Positions 1 through 10,743 of a stretch of DNA of 64,000 bases are shown piece after piece. Position 1 is the first letter of the stretch, and each line of letters opens with the position of its first letter. The stretch comes from Trichosphaerium sp. ATCC 40318 (taxonomy: Eukaryota > Discosea > Flabellinia > Trichosidae), in NCBI GenBank assembly GCA_038496445.1, contig JALMLS010000593.1, positions 1 to 64,000 of the forward strand, read 5' to 3'. Position numbers and translations under genes: made by a program. The notes beneath the pieces are model-generated. The model was not told the origin of the DNA, made no database searches, and saw nothing but the letters and a program-made list of their open reading frames with translations.

Positions 1-1196
1 AAACAAGAGAAAAAATTAAATTAAAAAAAGACAACCACGCACTCTGCTACGTCTTCCAGGTGAAGTAGGAGCACTACATACTGCTCTTGGTGGTGGTACA
101 GAAAATCCTGGTGGTCCCTTTGTGCTCACAAAGAAGCTACTATGCGTCAGCACGCTCAGGTACAAAAAATGAGGTAAAAAAATCTTTTCTTTTGAAGCGA
201 TCAAAAAACCAAAGATAAGGCTCACCTCGAGTTATAGACAGACGCTATCTTAGTTGACAAAGTTGCTATAGGTGAGGTTAGAATACTGGCTCAATGCAGC
301 GTTGTTTTCTAGTGATACAAAGCTATAATCAAGACTTTAAACCGAAACATACCGTCTGACTGGTTCAAGTTTGTAATACGTGAGTTTGTGTTGGCGAACA
401 GTACGCGAAGATTACCTAGTACTTGAGGGTCCATTTGGAGGCCCTAGAAAAGACAGTCAGTTCAAGTATTTCCAAAAGTATGATTGACCACCAAATAATA
501 ACCCAAGAGCGATGAATAAGCGTTAAAACGCTTCTTTGTCAATATTTGAAAACTAAATTGCATGCTCGAATTGGTTCCAACACCCAACCAAACACCAACC
601 GTTTTACAGTGCAACGTTGCATTTTTCGGGTAATTGTAGCAAAAAAAAAGAAAAGGGAAAGATAAACTACCCACAAACTCATTTTTAGCTCTGACGTACA
701 TCTAAAGTATCACGAGCCACCAGGGCGGATGTTCGGTCGCTATAGACTACGAACGCGGCAGGCTAGGCAAAAAACAGTGAGACCTTTAATTGTTGAAAGT
801 TGGAATAAAAAGCGCAAAAAAATCAAAAAACAAACAAAAAACCTCTTGGCAAAACATGAAATGGGCCATTGGTGCGCTACACGTGCGAAATTACGCGTTT
901 CAGCACAAAAACAAGGGCAACCACCCATCTAGGTTAGTGTGCAAATAAAAATCTAGTTTTTACACTTCCGTGGCCGCCTCGAGGTTCGAAGGGCGCCTAA
1001 TATAGGTACGTACTTGTTTGCCCTCCTTCAGCGAGCACCCTTGATAGCCCGGGTACACCCTGAAGAGATTATGCACCTCGCGCTCTTTTACGTCAGCAGG
1101 GAGGCCTGATACGAATAACGTTCGTATTTCTTCCACTGTTTCAATATTTAGTGATGGAAGGGATGAAGCATCTTGAGAGAGTGGAATAGTATCCAT
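1..1196 (-). CDS. RBPMS/couch-potato-type RRM RNA-binding protein, 3' part beyond window
   Basis: The first exon (1196 to 1014) starts MDTIPLSQD and holds the first half of an [23 protein letters not shown] followed by FRVYPGYQG, typical of RBPMS/couch potato proteins. It ends at a GTACGT donor. A second exon (443 to 353) encodes the RRM end, with [11 protein letters not shown] matching the family's LRLEFAKANTK. A further exon (139 to 43, phase-compatible) is proline-rich ([13 protein letters not shown]) and ends at a GTGCGT donor, so the gene runs off the left edge. The exon carrying RNP1 between 1013 and 444 was not resolved. Proteins of this family bind RNA and act in mRNA processing or transport. 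The family call rests on two RRM halves in the right order and spacing; the tail exon is less certain. Confidence 0.7.
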
Positions 1197-1879
1197 AACT
1201 GCCTTTCACTGTTCGTTATGTGTGGGTGTTACGTGTTTTGGGGTGCTGTATTTGATTCAAGGCTTAATACCCAAAAAACCGAAAAAACTCTGCAACCTTA
1301 ACCTCGCCAGCAGTTCCAAAGGGGCACGCTCATTAAAAAAATAGCCAATCTAGTGATCATTGGCTTATTAAGCTGTATTTACCCTCAACAACTTATTTTT
1401 AGTTAACCAACCATAAACGCCATGCTTCATACTTGAGTCAAGTTCAAGCATGTAGTAACAGCTCTGAATTTTCACGTACAAATTAAAAACAAACAAAACA
1501 CTAAGAGAAAACTGCGCAACCATACTAGTTCGAGACGTCAAAGTGATTGTTTACCATGCTTCACTTTGATACTGAAAACTGTAACTGGTTTAACTTCCGA
1601 ACAACTGTTTAAAACCTACTTGACCTGAATTCCATTCGCAACAGACTAATAGACATTGCAAAATTGCGATCACGTGTCGCTATTCGCGTCACAATTTGAA
1701 TTAACTAATGCCCCAATGTGATTTATTGAACTTGTGCAAGAATTTCTATTTCTATAATCGCAGGCCTATAAAAGGTAATTCGTAATGACATATCTGCAAA
1801 GTAGCGTTTTTGAGTCGCGTGACAAACGTAGTAGCGTATAAAAGAAACCAAAGACACTTATTTCTTACAGTGAACAAAA
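1197..1879. other. Intergenic spacer, 683 bp
   Basis: No convincing coding exon on either strand. It lies between the 5' end of the RRM gene (-) and a small ORF (+), so it should hold divergent promoters. Two TATAAAAG-type boxes occur near 1766 and at 1837, both pointing right. Confidence 0.5.
1837..1844 (+). promoter_or_regulatory. TATA box upstream of small ORF
   Basis: A perfect TATAAAAG lies 43 bp before the ATG at 1880. A second CTATAAAAGG is found about 70 bp further upstream. The spacing fits a short 5' UTR. Confidence 0.45.
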
Positions 1880-2059
1880 ATGGAAGAGGTACAGCAAAAA
1901 CGCCTATTATGTTCGATCATTTTCATATTGTGCGTTAACGCTCCTATATCGGGACATAGTACCAAGTCACATCAGAGGGAGGGAAGTACTTATTGGATCG
2001 GAACAACACCAAAAAAATTCAATAAGGCAAGCAATTTAACTAATTTGGCAGTACAGTAA
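1880..2059 (+). CDS. Possible small secreted peptide, 59 aa
   Basis: An uninterrupted ATG-to-TAA frame of 59 codons follows a TATA box. The N terminus (MEEVQQKRLLCSIIFILCVN) looks like a signal peptide: a short basic stretch, then a hydrophobic core. The remainder is polar and basic with no domain I recognise. The length is short enough to arise by chance, and the frame could instead be the first exon of a longer gene. No function is proposed. Confidence 0.3.
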   Translation: MEEVQQKRLLCSIIFILCVNAPISGHSTKSHQREGSTYWIGTTPKKFNKASNLTNLAVQ

Positions 2060-2311
2060 AAAGCAGTACTGTTGCACCCAGGCACTGTTATCTTTTGGTA
2101 TTTTGTGGTGAAGAAGACTTTTTTGGACGCCGTAATTTCTTTTGTGAGAATAAATAAACAATTTACACATAAAGCAAAAATTCACTCCCTTTAAAAGGTA
2201 ATGACGTCGGATATTGGGAATCACACCCCCTAAATCAATTCAATCACTTATATCTTGTCGGAAACACCAGGAAACTAACAATTTGGTTTTAGATAACGAA
2301 AAAAAAATATA

Positions 2312-3843
2312 ATGGACGGACACACTAAAGTAGACGATGGTGCGTTGGAACTATTGGTATTTGCATTTACACTTGCACGCGATGCGATTTGTTTTTTTGA
2401 GCTTAGAACGAAGCTGAAGCGAAAATAAGCATAACCGGTTAACATTACTTTCCGTTTCCAGTATAACGGTGTATGCAAGGAAAAACGTAGTTGGCGCTAA
2501 GAACTTGCTGTGCCCTTTTTTGATTTTCTCGTTTTCTCCTGTTACTTTTGCGTATTTCTTTGTCCCTGGGGCTGTTTCATTGGCGCTTGATACCTGACAT
2601 AAGTTTTGATGTAGGTACAAAGAAGAAAAAGGGCAGGAGGAAGATAGAGATAGCCTTCATAGAAGAGAAATCGAGACGCCATATCACTTTTTCAAAGCGT
2701 AAGGCTGGAATAATGAAAAAGGTAAGGTTTTGGTTTCGAAGCGTTTTAAAAACCGCGCGGGGTTTACGAAGTAAACTAAAGCAAGCTACCCAAGATATTA
2801 TTATATTGAAAAGCCGCCATTCAGAAAAGTTACTAGAGCGTCTTTTTTTTTTTTTTATATTTGTCTATGTACACTTTCGCGTGGGCAGTTCACAAGCTAA
2901 AACGAACTGTGCCTGGCTATAAAGGCTTGTAGTACATATCGAACGCACCAATTTTCTAAATACTCCTCCTTTTGCTTTTATTTGAAGCAGATGCGGACAA
3001 ACTTTCCTTTTGCTCACTCTTTTGGCTTTTAAACTGCTTCTTATTTTAGTAGTGACGTTGTACTAATTACCTAAAAGGCTTACGAGCTCGCAACCCTCAC
3101 CGGAACTCAAGTATTGCTTCTCGTCGCATCAGAAACCGGACACGTTTACACCTTCGCTACACCCAAACTACAGCCTCTGATCACCAAACCAGAGGGAAAG
3201 AATTTAATACAGGCCTGTTTGAACGCTCCAGACGCTCCAGCAGTGAATCCAGTCGGAACTGGTATGCCAAGTGCTGCCGATAATTCCTTGGCTCGTCAGA
3301 TGCCTTCCCCTGCTCAGTCGCGTGGCTCTGTCCCATTGGGTTCCAACTACCAACAACACGCGGCTGGAGATGACCTATACACTCCACCTATAGAAGGTAC
3401 GCGCCAAGGAGGCGCTAGAGTAAAGACAGAATCGGTACGCTAAACTTGACATGTTTTACTTTATTGTTTTTTTGGTTTGTTTTTTGTACAACTTGGTATC
3501 AGCCCTTTGCTAATCTATGTACGTAGAAGGATGTTAAACCAAGTCATTTACCTCATCCAAACATGCTACCAGCCATGCCACGAGGTACGTTGATATGTTT
3601 TTTGGCGCGTGTTTTTTTATTGACTTTTTTGTATTAGGACAAGGTTTGCAATACCCAAGGATGCCTGGTATAGCTCCATTCCCAGGACAAGCTCCAGGTT
3701 ATCCTAGCTACCCACCAGGACAAGGCATGCCTCCAGCGTTCCTGGGTAGCCAAGGAGGTATGATGTTTGCACAAAACGGAGCAGCTCCTGCTTACAAGGT
3801 ACCCAAACACTTACTGTTGGCTCAACTGACCCGTCCGTCATAG
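2312..3843 (+). CDS. SRF: SRF/MCM1-type MADS-box transcription factor
   Basis: The model joins exons 2312-2339, 2615-2721, 3078-3434, 3531-3585 and 3638-3843. The first exon gives an acidic start (MDGHTKVDDG) that runs in phase into the basic MADS region: GRRKIEIAFIEEKSRRHITF, SKRKAGIMKK, then across a 356-nt intron AYELATLTGTQVLLLVASET and GHVYTFATPKLQPLI. This is the SRF subtype, with the FATPKLQP motif at the start of the SAM region. The C-terminal half is rich in Pro, Gly, Met and Gln and is probably an activation region. The last exon may end at 3843 or splice again at AAG|GTACCC near 3799. An AATAAA lies near 3940. SRF-type factors bind CArG boxes and link signalling to actin and growth genes. 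The MADS assignment is firm; start and end are less so. Confidence 0.88.
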
Positions 3844-4135
3844 AATGAAGTTCACTCAGCTTTCCAAAGCAGCAAACACTGAGGATTTCTCACTATGTAC
3901 AAAAAAAATAACCCATTTTAAAACGTGTGGAGTTGAAAAAAAATAAAGACTATCCACCTCAACTCTTTGTGTATTTCGATCAAAAATAGTGATTTTAAAT
4001 TGATTTTCGTTCACCTACATTGTTGTAGTATTGTTAGATGAAAATACTAAGGATAAGTTACATATGTCATAATTCTTCTTTTTTTTTTATACACTCTTGG
4101 GTTGTACACGACGCACTTAGCAAATCAGGGCCAAG

Positions 4136-6479
4136 TTAGTTTCTAGCAGCGTTCAGTGCAGCAACAGTGTCATCTCCAACAGCACCCCTTTTGGTTAAAA
4201 GCGTTAGTTGTCATTTTTTGTCACGTGATATTTGGAATAAAAACAACTATTGTACCTATCTTCTTTGAGTTCTTTTACATAATTTTCCATTTTGCCAGCA
4301 ATGTTTAGCGGTTTGTCAGATACGTCAGCAGTCTATTTAAGTCATTAATAATAAAACCAAGGTACACCTTGGTAGAAGACGTACCAGCCAACCGTGCTTC
4401 ATTGCCTGTTCAGCTGTCATACGGTCACTTGGATCTCTAACGAGTAATTTACTGATAAAGTCCTTTGCAGCTTCGGATATCTCTTGCCAACATCTAATAG
4501 ACGAACAATTAATTAAACCGTTTCCAACGAACAACATGAAAATATTAAAACAGTTCCTACAATAACTACACGTACTCATCATCGTAATCAAAGTCTACAG
4601 CAATAATTTTGTCAAACAATTGAACATCATCTTCAGCATAGAATGGTGGCTAGTACTAACATTAGTTTACTTTCATCTACAAAAGAATTTTTTGTAAAAT
4701 AGAACTTACATAACCAGCGAGCCTAAATAGGAATTAGAATGATTGTTTTTAAAAAAAAACAAAGACCACACGTACAGTACGTATGTGATGATTCCAATAC
4801 CCCATAAGTCCACCTGTTTTGTGTAGCCATCGGAAGTGATTACTTCAGGTGCGACGTATCCAGGCGTTCCACAAGATGTTCTAAGATCCTCTTCGTCGAA
4901 TATTTTCGACAGGCCGAAATCAGCTAGTTTTACGACTTCTGTGTCTCCAGAGCCAGAACACAAAAGATTCTCAGGCCTTGAGTGCAAAGAGTTAGCTCTG
5001 TATATATATATATTTTTTATCGCCGTCAGGTACGCACTTGAGATCTCTGTGCGCTATGCCGTTGTCGTGTAAATATTTTACCGCCTAGAAAGGGCTTTAA
5101 GCAAAAACGCAGTAAAAAATAAGCAACAGATTATTGTAAAACAATCACGTGATTAGCGTATTTGGCGCGTTTCTTGAAAAGAAGATGATAATAAGTACCT
5201 CTAATAGCTGTTTTATTATAACGACAGCGTTCTTTTCAGAGTAGTACCCTCTGTCAACGATACGATCGAATAATTCATCACCGTCGATCCTTTTGAACAA
5301 ACCGTCAATGAGTTTTTTTTTTCACATCAAACAAAAAAAAAACGCAAAAAAAAAAGGCGTACAATTCCATGACGATGTACACGGTGGTGTCGGATTCATA
5401 AATTTCGTGAAGCTTCAATATATTCTTGTGTTCCACGCGTTTCATAATATCAACTTCTCGTTTAAGTAACTTAATATCATCCACGATAGCCTAAGAACAG
5501 TAAGAATACCACCAGCATTTGTTCAAAAAAAAAAAAAAAAAAAGAAAAATTAATCCTGAGACTGTAGCATCCACCACTTTTCACAGGCTACCAAAAATAG
5601 ATTGCTCACTTGTTTATCGATAACTTTAACAGCAAAATCTTGCTTTGTCTTCTTGTTGGTGGCCTTTCGCACTGTCGAAAAACCGCCTCTTAATAACAAG
5701 TTAATGACGAGGTAAAAAACATAAAATCGCACGTGGTCTATAAACTGTTTTGAGGGAAAAATAAGTAAATAAGACCCCGACGTATCGTATTTAGCATTAG
5801 GCGAAAAGAAAAGAAAAAAAAAACCCATACAGTAGGAGAAAAACTGCAAAAAGCATTTGAAACTTTGCCCAAATGATAAATAATAATAAATCAAAAAAAA
5901 CAAACGTACCGGCCAATCTCTGGTCCAATATCATAATCTTGTTCTATCGGATAGTCGATCGCTGACATAAAAGCTAGCACTTATTATTGTCATTGCCATG
6001 ACCTTTTTTACATTGTATTTGATATGGGAGTGGGATAGAGCCGGAGGTCTCAAAAATGAAATTTACAAATAATTTTAACCAGCTGGTTACTCTTGAAGGT
6101 ACCCCACGTGGGGTATTATCAAAATAACGAGCCGGTACTCTTTTTTGGGCAAATCCAAGTTAAAATGGAAGTGCGTGGAGGTATGGTAGTACTTATTAGG
6201 GTGGTTTTGAGGCGCAGCACAGAGACTGGTACAAAAATACTTTTTAAATCAATTTAAAGTGTTGAAACCACCCCAAAGTGTATTACAAAACGTGTTGGTT
6301 GTTTTGCTTCAAAAAAAATACTTTTTTAAATATTGTTCTTTTGAAGGGTGATTCGCACTCTTTTTGTTTCCTCCGCTAGCACCGCCACCTGATGGCTCCG
6401 CTGCTTGCTCGACTGGCGCAGCTCCGGTTGAAGGACTTGGAGCGGCGGCTGGCTTTTTTTTACTTCCTGTACAGCCCAT
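4136..6479 (-). CDS. CaMK1-like Ser/Thr kinase, probable N-myristoylation, 347 aa
   Basis: A complete 12-exon model closes in phase at every junction: 6479-6359, 5961-5910, 5688-5610, 5490-5363, 5289-5199, 5084-5038, 4976-4776, 4722-4710, 4649-4576, 4493-4385, 4332-4256 and 4187-4136. The N terminus MGCTGSKKK has Gly2 and Cys3, suiting myristoylation plus palmitoylation. The kinase has the glycine loop GRGGFSTV, catalytic lysine in FAVKVIDK, HRDLKPENLL, DFGLSK, GTPGYVAPEV and the CaMK-type YVLLAGYPPF. After the kinase core only about 40 residues remain, and they show no clear basic amphipathic calmodulin-binding helix. Calcium control is therefore uncertain; membrane anchoring may be the main targeting device. 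Exon 8 is a 13-nt microexon. Confidence 0.92.
4710..4722 (-). other. 13-nt microexon of CaMK-like kinase
   Basis: Reading GCTCGCTGGTTAT on the minus strand, it completes YVL-LAGY-PPF of kinase subdomain IX/X. It is flanked by a TTTAG acceptor and a GTAAGT donor. Skipping it breaks the frame and a conserved motif, which supports it being a real exon. Confidence 0.85.
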
Positions 6480-7116
6480 CGCAGTAGTTTTCAAAAAAAC
6501 TGGCCGGCAATTTGTGTGATTTTAAAATCCACCAGAAATGATTCTGACCAGATGTGTGAAGATAATAGTACTGATACCACTCGTTGTGGTGGTTACCGTG
6601 CTGCTATGTTTACCTATTTGCTTATGACGCCATCAACCCAAGGAGAAATGAGGGGACAGAACGCAAATGATACCCGAAGAAAAAAAAAGATTGCAGTCGC
6701 TCAAACTGGGTGTTGGCAGTTTTCCTTTGGTTTTACCGGCGACGAGGTTTGGTACAGTATGTTTGTGAATAATTGTGACTTTGCACAGTATCGTAGAGGG
6801 CACGTGACCCAACCAGATCCCTAGTGCTCATAATTTAGTTCGCCCGCATTCAGTACGCTTAATACTACAAACGAGATGGCGAAAAAAGTGGTGTAGTTTA
6901 AAAGTATCACGTGATAGGTAAGAAAAACCTTAAAACGGTTTTCTGGAATTGCAAACACCTAGTACCACGCAGTATAATATAAATGTACCACAGTAATTTT
7001 TGTAAATTTGGTACACGTTGTACAACGTCCAAAATAGATCTCGTGTTTTTAATGTTTTCTTTAAATAGATAAGTACATTAGGTAACTATTTGCTACCGCT
7101 TGATGTACAGTGCTAA
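6480..7116. other. Intergenic spacer, 637 bp
   Basis: Upstream of the kinase gene and downstream of the 7117-8154 gene, both on the minus strand. It contains the palindrome ATCACGTGAT at 6906-6915. An ORF at 6516-6824 (+) has no domain and no splice support, so I call no gene here. Confidence 0.5.
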
Positions 7117-8154
7117 TCATACTTTTTTGGACTGTACTTGTCCTTCTAAATCATCCTCTTCATCGTCACTATCCTGGCCGGAACCCCATTTTACATCTTT
7201 TCCTGCTTTCAAGTAGTCTATCCATGTCTACATCAAGCTTAAATAAAAGAAAACAAAGGAAAAGCAAAGAATAGTATAAAATGGCATTGTAGCTATCAAT
7301 AGTCTACAGATTGCGTACTCTGACTGTACCGCTCTTCTTAGAGAGCGGATCTTTGGAACCAGGTGTGATACCGACTACGTAGTAGTCTAAAGTGCCATTA
7401 AACTTTGACACATCAAAATTTCCATCCTCTAATTTGAAATATGAGTATTGGCGTATGGGTGTGTTAACATTGTACCATCTGGTAGTACAGCGTCAGCCTC
7501 ACTACTTGAAAGGTATTGGACGCGTATAAAACAATCAGAGTAGTTCTCCTTTAAGTACGCCATTGTGATAGCTCCAATTGCAATCTCCTCTTGTTTTGGT
7601 TCTTTTAGTGTACCTAGTGGACGTCAATGAGTTAAATGATGGACACCATGCAACGCAACGTTCGTAGCAAGCTTCACGAGAACAATCACGAAAATGGTAA
7701 TTTATGCAAATTTTTGTTAATTGTACCTAGCTCAACTATGGTCTCAGCTGTACATACTTTGCTTTTCTTTTGCTTAGAACGTTTCTTTTTGGAATCTACG
7801 CCAATTTTTTCTTTTTTTTGTCTTTTTTGTGCTTCTTTTTCTTACTTTCTAACGGACTGTATTAGTATGGTATTGCCTCTATCAGTGCTATGCCTTTCTC
7901 CTTGGGCTTCTCCTATGTTGTCAGTTAGTCAAGAAGACAAGCAAATCAAACAAAATAGCCGTGAGTAGTTGCAAACACGCACCTCCTCTTCTTCGCTGTC
8001 GTCAATAGATACAGGCTTGTCCTACACGAAATTGTTACCCAATAGTTCTCAATACGCTAGTAATAGCTGTTTTGTGTCTAACACGCGTAATTACCTCGTT
8101 TTCTACGTCTCGTTGTGTTTTTATTGCTGCACCTGATTCTTCGTCCGACGACAT
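7117..8154 (-). CDS. Acidic and lysine-rich conserved-looking protein of unknown function
   Basis: Exons joined in phase give a start MSSDEESGAAIKTQ, an acidic run (SIDDSEEEE), a lysine-rich stretch (KKKRSKQKKSK), then a compact folded-looking region: TLKEPKQEEIAIGAITMA, YLKENYSDCFIRVQYLSSSE, DYYVVGITPGSKDPLSKKSG, and an acidic tail DSDDEEDDLEGQ before the stop. The last introns are 47 nt (7427-7473 region) and a longer one ending near 7225. I do not recognise the family. Charge blocks suggest a nuclear or chromatin protein, but that is inference. Through the A-rich stretch around 7795-7860 I could not close the frame with ordinary introns; a missed microexon or a homopolymer indel would explain it. 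Confidence 0.6.
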
Positions 8155-8401
8155 CTATATTTGTGAGTTTTCAGCGTATGTAGCTTAATTATGTACTTTG
8201 GGTAATGTATTTGGTAAACTGTCATATTCGCACTTAGAAGCAAGCTAGGACAGACTTAACAAAGTCACTTGCAAAAACAAATTGTAAAACCGATACTATG
8301 TACGTGATACTATCGTATGTGTTATTCAAATATGAGGTTGTGGTATTTTACAATTATGTACAAGAGCTTAAAAAAAAGCAGAAAGGCAAAAAAAAGGTAC
8401 G

Positions 8402-10227
8402 TCACGTGTCTCGAATTACAGAGCCATGAAGTACACTCGTTTTAGCGTATTGTTGCTCACTTCTTTTGTAACGTGTGCGTTTTTCTACGTAAGCTATCTG
8501 GTAAACACCCTACGAAAAGAACCAAGTCAGAGAAGGCGCCTTGTAAAAAAAAGAAAAAAACAAAAAAGCAGTTCCTACCCTTGTGAACGTTTTTAACATT
8601 TTACGGACTGACGCTAGATTATTATTTTGAATACGCTTCTTCAATGCTGTGCCATCATGCGCAGGGTCAAATATGAGTAAGGAAATTTTACCTCCTCGCT
8701 TCTCTGCACCAATAATAGTCCTGGAGTGACCTTCAGAAAAAAATAAATTAGCAAAGTTTTAGCTGACTTTAGCACACGACGGCAGGTACCTTGGTGCTGC
8801 AAGTATAGAGGTGGTACAAAAGTTTTACCATACTCCTTCTCTTTCTTGACAAAGTATTCCCATACCCAGTTCACAAGCGACTTGTTGGGGAAGTGAGTTG
8901 GTTTGAATTTATCACCATATTTACGAGAGTTGTTACTACTTTTATGAGAAACAAAAGACGTCATTGACGTTTGTTGTGGTTTTTTCTTGGAGTGAACGTC
9001 CAAAATCGAGATTCTGTTAGAAAAAACTGTAAGGTCACAGAGTTTTATTGACAAAAACTGGTTAATACCGTACCGCACACCAAAACTACGGAGCAATGCT
9101 GAACATTCTGTTGTACCAATCCACTTTCGGGTATCGTAAACTGTACCAAGTTTTGTTGCTTCTCCCTTGTCATAACCTGATTTCCAAGCACGCTCAAGCC
9201 ACTCTGTACAAAACAAATCAGTTGTCACAACTAATCACATCAGATAATAGTATCGCGTACCTTGCAGGCAAGGAATGGTTGGAACATATCCGCTATCAGA
9301 GAATAGTGAGCGTCTGTGTTCTGGGAATTGCATGAGGTAACTACACAACATCTATTTGACACAATTAGAACTGACGCTGCCCTGGGATGTTGCAGGTGTA
9401 ACGTACTTGTATATTACGGTATCCACAACCCCAACCGGAATCTCCAGGATCATTGGCGAAATGATCTAACAGATATTGGATTGAGAGTGAATGACAATAA
9501 ACAAGTACCTGTTCCACTACATATAAAATACTTTTGTACTCCACGTGCCCTCTTTGTGTAGTACTCGACTAGCGCGTGAGTGACTCCTACAAACAGAGTC
9601 AATGTTAACGCGTTCAATATTGAAATTTTGCAAAGCAAAGTATTACCACAAGTGCGAGAGAGTGTGTCAGGACCACGAATACTTTCACGCACAACACTGA
9701 CCATTGTGTCTTTCTGTTCACGTGTCATTCGCTTTTTGTAAACTTGGTAGTTTAGACTACGTTCATACTGTGCTATATAACCACCAGAGTGCCGGCCGTG
9801 ATTGGAGGTGCTCTGTTGATATGGAGTAAGAACAAAAGTATGCCAGGAAAAGAAGTAAAAGCATAACAGCATTACAAGAAAATTACCTTGTGACTCGTAT
9901 TTTGTGACTTTTCGATATCAGAGAGCCTGTGAAGAGATATATGCTCATCCAGCAATGCCATAGAGCTGAAAGTACAACGACACGATTGAATTGGGCATAC
10001 TTTAAAAAAAAATTAGTATTGGGCGGTTTAATGGTATTAATACGCTAATTGGTAGGAAGACAACGCGTACCAAATGATGCTGAACGATTGCATGTATTTG
10101 GGAAAGAGGAATGTGTTTTTTGCCGTTTTGACGCTGGCAAGCGGAAGCCACACGCGTCACAACACGTCGTACTGCTTTCATTTATCAGCGTACATGTAGG
10201 GCAACTCCAGCGCCGTTTTTCGCTCAT
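8402..10227 (-). CDS. ZUP1: ZUP1-like K63-ubiquitin deubiquitinase (peptidase C78) with NZF and C2H2 fingers
   Basis: The start MSEKRRWSCPTCTLINESST is a RanBP2/NZF zinc finger (W-x-C-x2-C...C-x2-C), a known ubiquitin binder. It is followed by one C2H2-type finger (CPIQSCRCTFSSMALLDEHI, then SLH), a helical linker, and the C78 protease core. The catalytic segment reads DSGWGCGYRNIQ (active Cys), then GTVYDTRKWIGTTECSALLR, YLQHQGHSRTIIGAEKR with the conserved His, and LLIFDPAHDG with the Asp. The final short exon ends VYQIAYVE, matching the family's last strand. Exons join in phase across about nine introns. ZUP1 family enzymes cleave K63-linked ubiquitin chains and act in genome stability. 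C78 also contains UFM1 proteases, but the zinc-finger architecture and core match ZUP1 better. Confidence 0.9.
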
Positions 10228-10743
10228 CTATGGCCTGGCGCTGAGTCTAGGTATTGATGTACAGTCACGCGGGTTTTTTATGAATAAATGGCGGAAAATA
10301 ACGGTATTTTCTTCGCGTAAGCACAAGGACTTGTACCTAAAACAGTAAAAAAAATAAACATGCTCCTTTTATTTTCACGTGTGTCTTATATCGTGAGTCA
10401 CAGTACTAACGTACGCTGAGAAAGTCAGCTTTGATTTATGTCACCTGTACAGATCACATGTGATTGTACCCTTTTACTCATAACCTAAAAAGAGTTCACA
10501 GGCTTTGCGAGTATCCACCTAAAAAATTGTACGCGTCTCGCGCGTCCAAGTCGTTTTTTTTTTCCGCTTTTTTTTTTTGTTAAGGTCCGCCTTCGTTGTT
10601 ATGTCTTAGAAAACTCACCAAAACACAACAAGTAATAAACAACCAATTGGTACGTAAATACATTGCTTTCTTTGAGATTATTTTCATTTAAAGCGTAATT
10701 GTAACAATTAGACACAATATCCCTCGAATAAAACGCCTATACC
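10228..10743. promoter_or_regulatory. Divergent promoter region between ZUP1-like gene and unknown gene
   Basis: A spacer of 516 bp between two outward-pointing start codons. It contains an E-box-like TCACATGTGA near 10455 and a TTTTCACGTGTG near 10375. No exon is supported here. Confidence 0.4.

Noticed and set aside
5000-5020. (TA)n microsatellite
   Set aside because: Only about seven units, within an intron; unremarkable.
8426-8595. Plus-strand small ORF with signal-peptide-like start (MKYTRFSVLLLTSFVTC)
   Set aside because: It overlaps the last exons of the ZUP1-like gene on the other strand, whose final strand VYQIAYVE is conserved; the ORF is a shadow.
8402-10227. UFSP1/UFSP2 UFM1 protease
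   Set aside because: Same C78 fold, but the zinc fingers and the core around WIGTTECSALLR and YLQHQGHSRT follow ZUP1.
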